This document shows positions 21,566 to 32,465 of a DNA stretch of 64,000 nucleotides, piece after piece. Source of the stretch: Dugong dugon (Eukaryota > Chordata > Mammalia > Sirenia > Dugongidae); the NCBI GenBank assembly GCA_030035585.1, contig CM057474.1, forward strand, positions 5,254,001 to 5,318,000. Direction: 5' to 3'. The notes below the pieces were generated by a model that did no database searches, was not told the DNA's origin, and saw only the letters and a program-made list of their open reading frames with translations. The translations under genes were made by a program, and so were the position numbers. Numbering within the stretch: position 1 is the first letter of the stretch; every line of letters starts with the position of its first letter.

Positions 21566-23454
21566 CCAGAAGATCTTTAAACTCATGTATAAAGCACTGA
21601 GTCTAAAGACCCTTGGAGGGCTGTAACATTGGTAATGTTTTCTTCTTCTGGACGCCTGATGCACAGTGCATTTCTAGATATACCGTTCAGGGGCCAAGAG
21701 TCTGAAAAGAAAAGCCATAGGTTTCCATTAGAAATAAACACAGTGTGAGATACAGTGATTTCAGGCCACGTGTAAGACAATGACAGAGACCCAGAGAGTC
21801 CAGAGGTGTTTCTCGTATCAGGAAAGGAGACAGCTCAGGCCCCAAAGGTCCACTGGAAGGCTGGGAGTTGTAGGAAGAATTCTGTAAAGAGGAAAGGGAA
21901 TTAAACAGCTGCCAAAGGAAGTTGAAAGGAAAAGGGAGTGGCAAGTTTCAGGTTTTTAGGAAAACTTACAGCTCATTAAGATCTGAGTTATTAATTTTCT
22001 CATGAAGCCTTCTATATTAATACTATAACTCTGCAGTTATGAATTTTTCATGGCAACAGAGGCTCTGATACTTTTGAATTAGGAAATCTAATCTGAAAGT
22101 TTCCTAGGCACTGAGTGGAGACCAGAAGAATGCAATGTAACCATATAACTTACCTCTCATAGCTGCTGGAGCGTGATGAACCGTGTAAAGATTTCTCTTC
22201 TGCAATAAAATGTTTTTTGTCAACACATTTTTCACACAGCTAAATGAGTAGATAAGAAAAGAAGGACGGATATGAATAATAAAGCTCATGAAAAACAAAG
22301 AAAATTAGTGTCTCAGGAGGTTTAACTTATTGTGTAGACAAAACAGTGTGACATTGGACCAAGAATGAAATATTAGTGGAAGTTTGGGTGTAAATGGAAA
22401 GTAAAAATTTAATTTGATTTTTAACAGTGATTATTAAAATTATTCTTGCATTAAAATATTTATTCATGGTTCAACAAGGCTGATTACCTGACCTCTTTGA
22501 CCCTTCAGATGGTTTCAAATTACAAAATTTCAAAGTGACAATTTCCCAAAGTTTAAACTGGGGGGCAACTGGGTTTCTACTACCTGGAAAACTGGATTAA
22601 AATTTTTTGATTAATTAGAAATGCATAGAAGATGAAGTGACGTAACATGAATGTAGCTGTAAAATTCTCCATGTGTTCCCTAGCTAGGAGTCCACTAAAT
22701 AAACGCTGTTAATAGATCTCTGGAAAACAGCAGATGTCATAGGAGAAAGAGTATCCCAGTACTGTATGAGGCTGAAAAGCTGTAAAAGTGAGTCATCACC
22801 TCTAAATAGAAGCTATTTTAGTTCCCTTCATTTGCATACACTTTAGTCCAATGTAAGAACGGATAGTGTGACCTCTAGATGCTCAGCTCTTTGGAACAAT
22901 TTATTCTTGAACAAAATTTGTTCTATAGCATCTTGAAAAAGGATAAAACAGATTTTTCTAAATATAGGGGTAAGAGAAGAAAAGGAGAGACGGAAGGAAC
23001 AAAGAAAGGTGAGTCAGTTGGCAGTGAGCTTCAGGGAGTCTCCAGTTCTCCTCGAAGTACCAAGGGTGAGACAGTGACAATATAATTAAAGGTTAGCAGT
23101 GAGAATTGGCTCTAAATTTGGTGTTTGCTAGTATACACCTTTCTCTTTTTGGCTCGATCTTTCTGGAAAAATAGCTAGATGAAGGCACTTTCTGAAGGCA
23201 TCCATCCTCTCAATCTTTCTTTCATTGTAGCATGGAGAACTTGTAGATTCTCAGGGAAAAGAAAGTTCAAAATATGTGAAATCATTTTCCCTCTAAAAAT
23301 ATTGAATTCAAATGCAAAAATCTGAAAGATAATAGGTTTTCTTTTGCATAAAGAATTTGCTAGTTTTGTTACTTATTTATCTCTTTTTTCTCAACTTCAC
23401 AGAGAACGTTCAATAAGGGAACTTAAAAACAGTGAAAACAAAAGGACCTCATTT
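21566..23454. other. Unique sequence, about 1.9 kb
   Basis: No recognisable repeat. One minus-strand segment (22154-22199) has splice-site-like borders and is listed separately. Other open frames are short and overlap on both strands. Confidence 0.45.
22154..22199 (-). other. Exon-like 46-nt segment, unproven
   Basis: On the minus strand the segment is preceded by CATTTTATTGCAG and followed by GTAAGTTATATGG, both good splice-site matches. It can be read without a stop as 15 codons plus one base. Perfect donor-like words are expected a few times per strand in 64 kb by chance, and no protein family is recognised, so this is a candidate only. Confidence 0.2.
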
Positions 23455-23700
23455 GCAGTACAGTAATGGTCTTAATATTTTTAACAATTGTGAAATGTTT
23501 CAAACTTACAGAGAAATACAGAGAATAATATAACAAACTTGCATCCAGCCAACATAATTTTCATATATTAATATTTCATTGTAATTACTTTTTTATGTTA
23601 ATGGCATCATACATTACAGAGAAGCTAAAGCCTTCTAATTAATTTTCTGTGAACCCATCCCTTCCTTCCCCAAAGGTGAAGTCAACTCTCCTGAATTTCA
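23455..23700. mobile_element. Possible old L1 3' UTR
   Basis: GTTTCAAACTTACAGAGAAA, AGAATAATATAACAAACTTG, CATCCAGCCAACATAATTTT resemble the 3' UTR of old mammalian L1 elements (AGAATAGTATAATGAACCC...CATCACCCAGCTTCAACAAT). Strongly diverged. Confidence 0.4.
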
Positions 23701-23789
23701 TGTTTCATGTTCTTATACAGGAACCTTATGAGCAAAGATAATCCTACACATGCTGTTATTGTGTTGGTAAATTGGTAAACCACCAAGAG

Positions 23790-23900
23790 GTCCCAACCGC
23801 AATTGATCGTGGAGGTGGTGCAGGTAGCGTTTCCTTCTGTTGTGCTTTGGGTCGCCATGAGTCAGGGGCTGATTTGAGGGCAGTTAACTACAATAATAAC
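23790..23900 (+). mobile_element. RTE LINE 3'-end stub
   Basis: GTAGCGTTTCCTTCTGTTGT, TTGGGTCGCCATGAGTCAGG and CAGTTAACTACAATAATAAC match the RTE 3' terminus. A SINE was inserted directly at its tail. Confidence 0.7.
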
Positions 23901-23901
23901 A

Positions 23902-24064
23902 AAGCCCTGGTGGTGCAGCAGTTAAGAGCTTGGCTGCTAACCAAAAGGTCAGCAGTTCAAATCCACCACTAGCTCCTTGGAAACCCTATGGGGAAGTTCT
24001 ACTCTGTCCTATAGGGTCGCTATGAGTTGGAATCAACTCAAAGGCAACGTGTTTTGGTTTTTTT
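23902..24064 (+). mobile_element. Afrotherian SINE, type I
   Basis: Complete head (AAGCCCTGGTGGTGCAGCAG), B box GCAGTTCAAATCC, body and tail ending GTTTTGGTTTTTTTGG. A partial ACAATAA repeat flanks it (about 23890 and 24070), consistent with insertion into the RTE tail. Confidence 0.92.
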
Positions 24065-24149
24065 GGAGCAACAATAAACCACCCATAGATCCCTTTGGCC
24101 ATAGCCTGTCAAGTTGGAGATGTAGATGTTTTGTGAAGGAGGGGCTTCA

Positions 24150-24235
24150 CTTTAGGGTATATACCCAGAGAAATTCTCACCAATGTGTACAAGGAGACAT
24201 GTACAATTCATAGCAAAGTTGTTGGAAATAATAAA
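24150..24235 (+). mobile_element. L1 LINE fragment
   Basis: GGGTATATACCCAGAGAAAT, TCTCACCAATGTGTACAAGG and AATTCATAGCAAAGTTGTTG match the C-terminal ORF2 to 3' UTR text of L1. Only ~85 bases remain. Confidence 0.7.
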
Positions 24236-24445
24236 TGACTTTAATTTTGTAATATTTTTATTGATAAAAATGCTTATGCCAGATTTACTCTCCATAATGA
24301 GATTTGTGTGAAATGGAAGTAGAGAAATAAGCAAAAAAAAGTGTAGAAAAGAAGAAAAATCTTTAAAATAGATACAAACATGCTGCTAGACCATACATTT
24401 TCAAGATTTTATCTCAGTTGGTTTGATGAGCAGTAATCAGAACTT

Positions 24446-24605
24446 TGCTACTCAAAGTGTGGTCCATGGACCAGAACAAGGGCATCTCCTGGGAGTATGT
24501 GCTAGGAATGCAGAATCTCAGGCCCACCCCAGGCCTATGGATCAGAGTCTGCAAGTCAGTAAGATCTCCAGGTGATTCGTATGCATATTAAAGTTTGGGG
24601 TGCAC
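24446..24605. mobile_element. hAT-Charlie-type MITE
   Basis: CTCAAAGTGTGGTCCATGGA, GAATGCAGAATCTCAGGCCC, and CTCCAGGTGATTCGTATGCA followed by ATTAAAGTTTGG match a widespread mammalian hAT MITE (MER3-like). It is the same family as 13082-13199 in the opposite sense. Confidence 0.7.
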
Positions 24606-24997
24606 AGGTCTAGAACAGCTGTCCTCAACTTCTGTGTCACAGCAGGCTGGTGGACTATGATGGTCAGTGAAGTCAATCACAAATACATTGTTGCTAATAA
24701 GGAATACAAAAGTTTTTGAATGATTAAAAAATAGAGAAGATTTGAAGTTCAGTACTTCACACAATACCATCTCTCAAATTCACGGGTATTTTCTGAGTGG
24801 GAGAGTAAGAATTGTGTTGGGTTTCTAGAGATAGGAATGTGCATCACCATATTGGAAACATTAGGGAGATTATGTTGGGATGCAGTGGGAACTATGTGCT
24901 TTGTGGTTTTTGCAGGATAAGTTGGTGACTATAATAGAGTTACCATCCCCAGAGAATAGATAACCTGATGATAATGAGTATCTGCTCTCAGAAAGGA
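24606..24997. other. Unique sequence, nothing recognised
   Basis: No gene or repeat recognised. Confidence 0.5.
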
Positions 24998-25150
24998 CCA
25001 TTCACTCATTCAGTAAATATTTATTCCTTCCTTACACATGCCACATCCTCTGCTAGACCCAGGAAACGGTAATGAACTCCACAGACACAGTCCCTGCCCT
25101 AATGGGACTTATAGTCTCTTAGAGTAGGCAGATACTTAACATGTATTATT
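24998..25150 (-). mobile_element. L2 LINE 3' end
   Basis: CATTCACTCATTCAGTAAAT then ATTTATTCC, CTGCTAGACCCAGGAAACGG and ACACAGTCCCTGCCCTAATG then GGACTTATAGTCTC follow the reversed L2 terminus. Confidence 0.75.
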
Positions 25151-25195
25151 GCCCAAGAAATCTTATGAGGAGAGAAGCATGAGTCTTAAGCAGAT

Positions 25196-25455
25196 TAGAA
25201 AGATAGATAGATAGACTGATAGTTAGGTACGTAGATAGATAGGTGGGTAGGTAGGTAGGTGGGTGGGTAGGTAGACTAGTAGATAGATGATAGACAGATG
25301 ATAGGTAGATTATAGATAGGTAGGTAGGTAGATAGATAGATGAAAGCTAGACAGACAGGTAGGTAGGTAGGTGGGTGGCTGGGTAGGTAGACTGGTAGAT
25401 AGACGATAGACAGATGACAGGTAGATTATAGATAGGTAAGTAGATAGAGACAGAG
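25196..25455. repeat. GATA/GGTA tandem array with 116-bp higher-order unit
   Basis: A long run of degenerate tetranucleotides (GATA, GGTA, GGTG). A composite block containing GACTAGTAGATAGATGATAG at 25274 recurs as GACTGGTAGATAGACGATAG at 25390, so the array was partly duplicated with a 116-bp period. Confidence 0.9.
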
Positions 25456-27482
25456 AGAGTGAGAATATATAGTAGAAACACTCGTTGGAATTTATGTGCC
25501 AGATGTCCAGACATCAGGAGCATTTGAAGGGTTAGGAGAAATAAGTCTGCCTTTAAGAGAAGCTGTGAGATTCTTAACACATGCAAGTGAAAACAGCAAC
25601 AGGGTAACAAGCGTTGGCTTTGAACAAGGTGACCAGACATATCAGACTGAAAGGATATTATTATTGACTGTGGTCAGAGAGACATATAAAAAGCCAGCAG
25701 ACCAGTAAGCTATTTGTGAACTGGTATTTGGAAACCTTGATTCAAATATTATCCAGATTTCACAAGTCTTAATTACTGAGGCTTTCGGATACAACTACAG
25801 TTTAATTAAAAACTCAACCCTGTACATTTTCTCTGGTGCATGGAGCTGGAGATCAGCCCCCTCTCTCAAGGGTCTCTCAGGGGATTCGTGAACTCTTTTT
25901 ATTTGAAGAACTGAGGACACTTTAATTAGGGTTTTTTTTTTGTTTTTTTTTTTTTTTTTTAGGTAGGGGGCTTTGTTATGTATTCTCTGTCATTTACTAC
26001 CGTATTCACCCAGCCTGTCACTCGGGCTGCCCTGCCTGGAAATGTAGGTTTTGATTAAGAATGTAATGGTGTCAGGCCAGAAAAGCAGGATGTCAGGAAA
26101 ATATTATATACGTACATATTGTTATATAATAGATTATATCGTATATAATCTATTTACATTTAATCTATTACTATAGGTAAGTAGTATGTACTTATGACGT
26201 GTGCGTATGTGTGTTTGTTTCCTTTTGGCACTTCCTTTTATTCAGTGTTCCTTCCGACATTCTGAGTTTATTACCTCCTTGGAGAATGGATAAAATAGAA
26301 GAAAGAGAAAATCAAACAAACAAACAAAAAAGCCAAAAAAACAACTCAGAGTTTCCCTCTGGGTTTCGAATTTCAAAAGTCTAGCCTAGCCCTCAGAGGG
26401 GAGAGGAACAATGACCCAGTAATGAGAATAAACAAAGTTTCCCTGGCTATCAGGTTGGATAAAAGTCCTCTGAGCTGCAGGAAAGCAAGTCAGAAGGGAA
26501 GCTATGAGAACACTGGGTGCCTGACAAGATGGCGGAGGGTGGTATTTCCTGAGCATCTTATGAGACCAAGATGGGAGGATAATAAAAATTCCAGATAGGT
26601 TTGAGAGACCGAGAGTGGAGACAACTTGCTCCTTGATTCTGGGACAGAGTTGGGGAGGTAATAGAACCCTGGAGAAGGAATGCCTTCATGGTGTGTTTAG
26701 ACAGAAGGTCTTCAGTCAGCCAGGGTGAGTTTCACTCTTTAAGTGCGATGTAGTAGCAAAGAATAATTCTGGTTTCCCAGAGTGGCATGGAAGTGAGACG
26801 GTGCTGTAGGTAGTTCAAATTCCATGGCCCAGACTGGTATGGAAGCTGTAAGATGGGGCCATGAAACCAGAAGAGCATGGAAGTAGCTGAGAATGAGCTG
26901 GTTCTGAAGGCACCTGTCAGGAAGCCCAGATGACGTCTGTCTGTGGGACTGATGGCCGGCCATCTGATGGAAGTAAATCTCTCATTTGATGGCAGACGCT
27001 TGTTCACCCAGGCCATACACCCAAGCTTGGCACGATGTAAACCTTCCAGAATTTGTGACTAACCTCAGGATGGGTAGGGGACTAAACTGATTAAAATTAA
27101 GTTTCGCCAATCAGAATAGAGGCTCAGAGTAGAAATAGAGTTAGTTGTTATAGAAACATAAACCTACATTTCCTCACTAACTTTCTCTACGTTAGTGTTG
27201 GATTGAGGTTTGGGAACAAGGTATATAGAGGACAAGAGGGCTCTCTTCTCTCTCTCCTTCTTCTTACCTTGGGACATCAGTTATTTATGACGAAAACATT
27301 TCTATTCCTCCATTATCCTGCTATCTTTTCCAACCTTGCCCATTAACGTCTCTTCTCTCCATTGTTTGGTGCTGGAATTAGAGACAATAAGGACAAAACC
27401 AAATCCAGAAATGTGTCTAAGGACGCCTTCCGCCTCAGATAATACACATTTTTCACAGAATTTTGCAGGCATCAGAGGTCCT
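25456..27482. other. Unique sequence, about 2 kb
   Basis: Contains a poly-T run (about 25928-25961), an AT-rich near-palindrome at 26100-26180, a CAAGATGGCGG word at 26525 that fits a YY1 site, and at 27105-27260 a CCAAT box, a TATATAG word and a CT-rich run. No gene is recognised; the promoter-like words may belong to an unidentified LTR. Confidence 0.4.
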
Positions 27483-27678
27483 AAACAGTTGCCATCAAGT
27501 GGATTCCGACTCACAGTAACCCCCAGTGTAGAACTGTGCTCTGTAGGGTTTTCAAAGGCTAATTTTTTGGGAAGTAGATTGCCATGCCTGTCTTCGGAGG
27601 CACCTCTGGGTGGAGTCTCACCTCCAACCTTTTGGTTAGCTGCTGAGCGTGTTAACCATTTACACCACCCAGGGACTC
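27483..27678 (-). mobile_element. Afrotherian SINE, type II (composite)
   Basis: Reversed composite copy: CAGTTGCCATCAAGTGGATT, TAGGGTTTTCAAAGGC, the RTE-5'-like block, GAGGCACCTCTGGGTGGAGT and CACCACCCAGGGACTC. A 13-bp duplication CATCAGAGGTCCT / CATCAGTGGTCCT flanks it at 27470-27482 and 27679-27691, one mismatch. Confidence 0.94.
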
Positions 27679-27691
27679 CATCAGTGGTCCT

Positions 27692-28998
27692 ACCAGCTCC
27701 CAACTCCACTTACTTTCATTTCCAAGGCCTGAGTTATTCTGAAAAAAAAAAACACACAAATCTTTGTAACTTAGTAAACAAACACCAAACTTGCATATGC
27801 AGGAAAGGGATGGAGAAAATACAGGCAAAGATGAAACATATTTAGGAATTTAGCTGGAGAAAAAGGACAAAGTTGAACTATGGCTGCAAGATATTATTGT
27901 TGAACATGTATACCAGGTTGCTTATCGGTCATTTCCCTAGCCAGAGAGAATATATTTTTTCATACATTTGTGCTGAGCCAAATATATACCTTCTGCATAT
28001 AAGATGCTTTGGTGTGTTCACTGGAGCGCTGGGGAGCAACATCTAATTCTCTGTGGAGCAAAGAATGATATTTGCTCTTTTTAAAGCTTTTTTCCTTTGT
28101 TGGGGCAACAGCAGTCCCGTGGAAACGTCACTCTCCCTGCTGTGGTCCTGTGCTGCTGGCTGCTTAGTGACTCTGTCAGATGGTAGCCAGAGGGGAGCAC
28201 AAGGTCACTATGTCTATACTCAGGGCGACAGAAGTAATTATTCTTATAACAGTGAGAAGAAGTCATTGTTATTAGATCCCCCACTCTCCGCACCCCAAAG
28301 TGCTGATATTTGTCACTGTTGAAGAAAGGCTTTGGGGTGGGGGGACCTGGTATGTTCCCTCCAATAATCAAGTTGGCCGCGTGTTTTCACCATGGGAATG
28401 GACTGCCACTCTCTCCGGGATTTAATGGGGCACTGAATGTGGTGTGGCCACGCTGTCATGGGGAAGACCTGTGGGCAGCCTTCTACACTACTCACTGTCA
28501 CGGGAGAAAGAACTTGATTTGTTTCTGTCTCAGGTAGACGCTTGCCCAGAAAACAAAACCACTGTGCCGCTTAGAACTATTTGGAATGGTCAATAGCAAA
28601 GAGTGGGAGATTGTGAGGCAGGAGAGCATGGTGTGTTATGCTGAATCCCTGACTGCAGCAGGGAGGGAGGGGCAGCTTTTGTGGGAGGAAGCCAGTTCAG
28701 CACTTATCTGCACTGCACTGGCTCCAGGTCCTCCTTTAGGGAGCAATAAAATAGACAAGGCAGGAGCAGAGCTTAGGATCGTGGGAGAGAACAGCAAAGC
28801 CTCACTGATGGGTCATAGGCTACTTTTAGGGCAGGACTGAGGCATGTGAGGGCCCTAACCACTGATAATCTGGGATATCCCCTCCTCTGCTTATGCATTC
28901 AAATGGGATGTATTAGTTATGTATATATATACATGCACATATATATGCATGTGTGTGTTTTAGCTATCCATGATGTAACTTCTTAAAAGTGACTATAA
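27692..28998. other. Unique sequence, about 1.3 kb
   Basis: Includes a TA/TG-rich run near 28920-28960. Open frames of 75-96 codons at 28053-28540 overlap on both strands and match no family I know. Confidence 0.45.
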
Positions 28999-29137
28999 TG
29001 TGGCACAGTAGTTAAGAGCTCAGCTGCTCAAATCTACCAGCCTCTCCTTGGAAACCCTATGCGGCAGTTCTACTCTGTCTTATAGGAATGCGATTGACTC
29101 AGTGGCACTCGTTTTTTTTTTTTGTTTTTTTTTTTTT
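28999..29137 (+). mobile_element. Afrotherian SINE, type I, internally deleted
   Basis: Head TGTGGCACAGTAGTTAAGAG; about a dozen bases are missing before AAATCTACCAGCCTCTCCTT; body GGAAACCCTATGCGGCAGTT; T-rich tail 29111-29137. Confidence 0.85.
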
Positions 29138-29199
29138 AAATAATATTAGTGATTGAACGCAAAAGTGGACCATGCCATTTTACTGGAATGAGATGGACT

Positions 29200-30137
29200 G
29201 GATTTGCTCTTTAACACTCAATGATACTTCTGGAGCACTTCCGTCATTTACTTATTTCTTTTTAATGCCTCTGTGATGGTGAAGGGCTTGCTAATCAGCA
29301 TTTGGCAAATTTGTTTTGCTGTGTTTTCAAAATCATCTCTTAAATTATATAAAAACCCTATTAATGACTGGTAGAGAGCTGTGCATGTCTTTGAATTTAC
29401 TTCCGAATCTTGGAGAGCTCGACTTGTCCAATGAAAATGCTACCATATATTATTCCACAGAACCAGCATAAATACATACTGTAGTGTTTGCATTTTGTTG
29501 GCGATGTTCTCAGCTTCTCTTTTGGCATCTCCTTTTTGTGTCTAGTTTTCAGCAATATTTTCTAAGGTATCTACAATCTGAGTGTATGATCCCAGGACTG
29601 CACTCGTTATTACAGCTGCGCTCTCCAATGTGTGTTAGAAAGACATTTTAATACTCGATCATTGCCCGAATAAGTCTTAAGAACTTCCCATCAGTGAGTA
29701 GAGGTGACAAAAAAATGTGTAGAGTAACCAAACAGTAGAAAATAATCAACTGTTTCTGAGCAACGATCTACTGTGCTACGTCCTACAAGACTAAGTGGAT
29801 GCGCAGCACAGGGTATGAAAATGGCATACACATTATGCTCTAAAATTCTCCGTTGCATGCATTTATAACACCCTGCCACATTGGCAGCATTGTCATAAGA
29901 CTGACCTCTGCACTTAGACGAATCAATTTTGCATACTACACGTAAATAGTGAAGTACTTGATTTGCAATTCTTCACCAGTATGACTTTTTAGGCTAGAGA
30001 ATGTGATAAATTGCTCTACATGTTTTCTATCTTTTGAAGAAATGTATCTTAAAAAAAAATACTTAGCTGATGTGTATGAGAAAGATCAGGAGTGGCATCT
30101 ACAGACAATAGCAAGCTATTCTTATTTCACAGAAAAT
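29200..30137 (-). pseudogene. hAT transposase relic (ZMYM1/DUF4371-like), inactive
   Basis: Reading the minus strand across several frames gives, in order, the hallmarks of a hAT-type transposase with the TTF/DUF4371 architecture. A VDATPDLSHTHQLS stretch at about 30060-30110 corresponds to the VDSTPD catalytic-region motif. SHTGEELQ follows near 29955, then CRGQSYDNAANVAG near 29880-29920, IFIPCAAHPLSLVG near 29790, and an SNTHWRAQ block near 29620. A C-terminal stretch ends in a YNLRDDFEN-like segment near 29340. Frame changes and stops separate these pieces. The longest clean piece is 62 codons (29691-29879). Such proteins catalyse cut-and-paste transposition; ZMYM1-like host genes derive from them. 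Whether this is a transposon remnant or a retrocopy of a host gene cannot be told. An RTE begins immediately at its N-terminal side (30138). Confidence 0.85.
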
Positions 30138-32440
30138 AGTAGAGAGAATTTTGCAAGACCAACAACTTCTTCATTGCAAATACCTTTTTTCACCAACATA
30201 AATGGTGACTATACACGTGAACCTGGCCAGATAGAATACACAGGAATCAAACTGACTACGTCTGTGGAAAGAGACTATGGAAGCTCAGTATCATCAGTCA
30301 GAATGAGGCCAGGGGCCGACTGCGGGTCAGACCATCAATTACTCATATTCAAGTTCAAGTTGAAGCTGAAGAAAATTACAAGTCCACAAGAGCCAAAGTA
30401 TGATCTTGAGTATATTCCACATGAATTTAGAGACCATCTCAAGAATAGATTTGACCCATTGAACACTAATGACCGAAGACCAGACGAGTTGTGGAATGAC
30501 ATCAAGGACATGATACATGAAGAAAGCAAGAGGTCATTAAAAAGACAGGAGAGAAAGAAAAGACCTAAATGGATGTCAGAAGAGATGCTGAAACTTGTTC
30601 TTGAACATTGAGTAGTTAAAGCAAAAGGAAAAAATGATGCAGTAAAAGAGCTGAACAGAAGATTTCAAAGGGCAACTCGAGAAGACAAAGTAAAAGTATT
30701 ATGATGACATATGTAAAGACCTGGAGATAGAAAACCAAAAGGGAACAACACGCTCAGTATTTCTCAAGCTGAAAGGACTGAAGAAAGAATTCAATCCTCG
30801 AGTTGCAATACTGAAGGATTCTATGGGGAAAATATTAAACAACACAGAAAGCATGAAAAGAAGATGGAAGGAATACACTGAGTCATTATATCAAAAATAA
30901 TTGGTCGACGTTCAACCATTGCAGGAGGTAACATATGATCAGGAATCGATGGTACTGATGGAAGAAGTCCAAGCTACACTGAAGTCACTGGCAAAATACA
31001 AGGCTCCAGGAACTGACTGAATACAAACTGAGATGTTTCAACAAATGGATGCGGCGCTGGAAGTGCCCACTCGTCTATGCCAAGAAATTTGGAAGACAGC
31101 TGCCTGGCCAGCTGACTGGAAGAGATCCATATTTATGCCTATTCCCAAGAAAGGTGATCCAACCTAATGTGGAAATTATCGAACAATATCATTAATATCA
31201 CATGCAAGCAAGATTTTGCTGAAGATCATTCAAAAGCAGCTGCAGCAGTATATTGACAAGGAACTGCCAGAAATTCAGGCCACATTTAGAAAAGGACATG
31301 GATCCAGGGATATCATTGCTGATGTCAGATGGATCCTGGCTGAAAGTAGAAAATACCAGAAAGATGTTTACGTGTGTTTTATTGACTATGCTAAGGTATT
31401 TGACTATGTGGATCATAACAAATTATGGATAACATTGCGGAGAATGGCAATTCTGGAACACTTAATTGTCCTCTTGAGGAATCTATACATGGATCAAGAG
31501 GCAGTTGTTTGAACAGAACAAGGGGATACTGCATGGTTTAAAGTCAGGAAAGGTGTGCGTCAGGGTTGTATCCTTTCACCATACCTCTTCAATCTGTATG
31601 CCGAGCAAATAATCCCAGAAGCTGGACTACATGAAGAAGAACAGGGCATCAGAATTGGAGGAAGACTCATTAACAACCTGTGTTATGCAGATTACACAAC
31701 TTTGCTTGCTGAAAGTGAAGAGGACTTGAAGCACTTACGGACGAAGATCAAAGACCACAGCCTTCAGTATGGATTACACCTCAACATACAGAAAACAAAA
31801 ATCCTCACCTCTGGACCAATAAGCAACATCATGATAAATGGAGAAAAGATTGAGATTGTTAAGAATTTCATTTTACTTGGATCCACAATCAACACCCATG
31901 GAAGCAGCAGTCAAGAAATCAAGAGACGCATTGCATTGGGAAAATCTGCTACCAAAGACCTCTTGAAAGTGTTAAAAAAACAAAGATGTCACCTTGAGGA
32001 CTAAGGTGTGCCTGACCCAAGCCATGGTGTTTTCAATCGCCTCATATGCATGCGAAAGCTGGAGAATGAATAAGGAATATCAAAGAAGAATTGATGCCTT
32101 TGAATTGTGTTGGTGAGGAATACTGAATATACAATGGGCTGCCAAAAGAATGAACAAATCTGTCTTGGAAGAAGCACAAGCAGAATGCTCCTTAGAAGGA
32201 GGGATGGCGAGACTGTCTCACATACTTTGGACGTGTTATCAAGAGGGATCAGTCCATGGAGAAGGACATCATGCTCGGTAAAGTAGAGGGTCAGCAAAAA
32301 AGAGGAAGACCCTCGACGAGATGGGTTGACACAGTGGCTGCAAAAATGGGCTCAAGCATAGCAACAATTGTGAGGATGGTGGGGAACAGGGCAGTATTTT
32401 GTTCTGTTGTACATAGGATCGCTATGAGTTGGAACTGACT
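30138..32440 (+). pseudogene. RTE ORF: endonuclease end plus reverse transcriptase, inactive
   Basis: A broken single-ORF RTE polyprotein. 30138-30611: end of the apurinic-type endonuclease with the SDHQLL motif, then a basic linker region (KRSLKRQERKKRPKWMSEE). 31216-31512: RT fingers and palm with VCFIDYAKVFDYVDHNK (motif A). 31555-32004: RT with RQGCILSPYLFNLYAEQI (motif B) and NLCYADYTTLLAESEED (motif C). The motif C catalytic pair, D-D in active relatives, reads D-Y (31690-31695), so the enzyme is dead regardless of the stops and frameshifts. After 32004 further frame changes lead to the C-terminal segment around 32150-32330. Confidence 0.92.
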
Positions 32441-32465
32441 CAATGGCACCTAACAACAACAACAA
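30138..32465 (+). mobile_element. RTE (Bov-B-like) LINE, 5'-truncated, 2.3 kb
   Basis: The longest RTE copy in the window. It starts inside the endonuclease region (GAGAATTTTGCAAGACCAAC) and ends in the RTE terminus GGATCGCTATGAGTTGGAAC followed by GGCACC and an (AAC)n tail at 32465. It belongs to the same family as 1-286, 17518-19497 and 39645-41641. No clear target-site duplication was found. Confidence 0.94.

Noticed and set aside
25196-25455. Possible CRISPR-like spaced repeat
   Set aside because: Units are 4 bp and contiguous with no unique spacers. This is a simple tandem array in a mammalian genome.
27302-27845. Long open frames on both strands (135 and 169 codons)
   Set aside because: Both run through the SINE at 27483-27678 and overlap each other; their length comes from the low stop density of the SINE.
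30003-30611. 202-codon open frame as a host gene
   Set aside because: From 30138 on it is RTE endonuclease and linker sequence; the first 45 codons are an antisense reading of the hAT relic.
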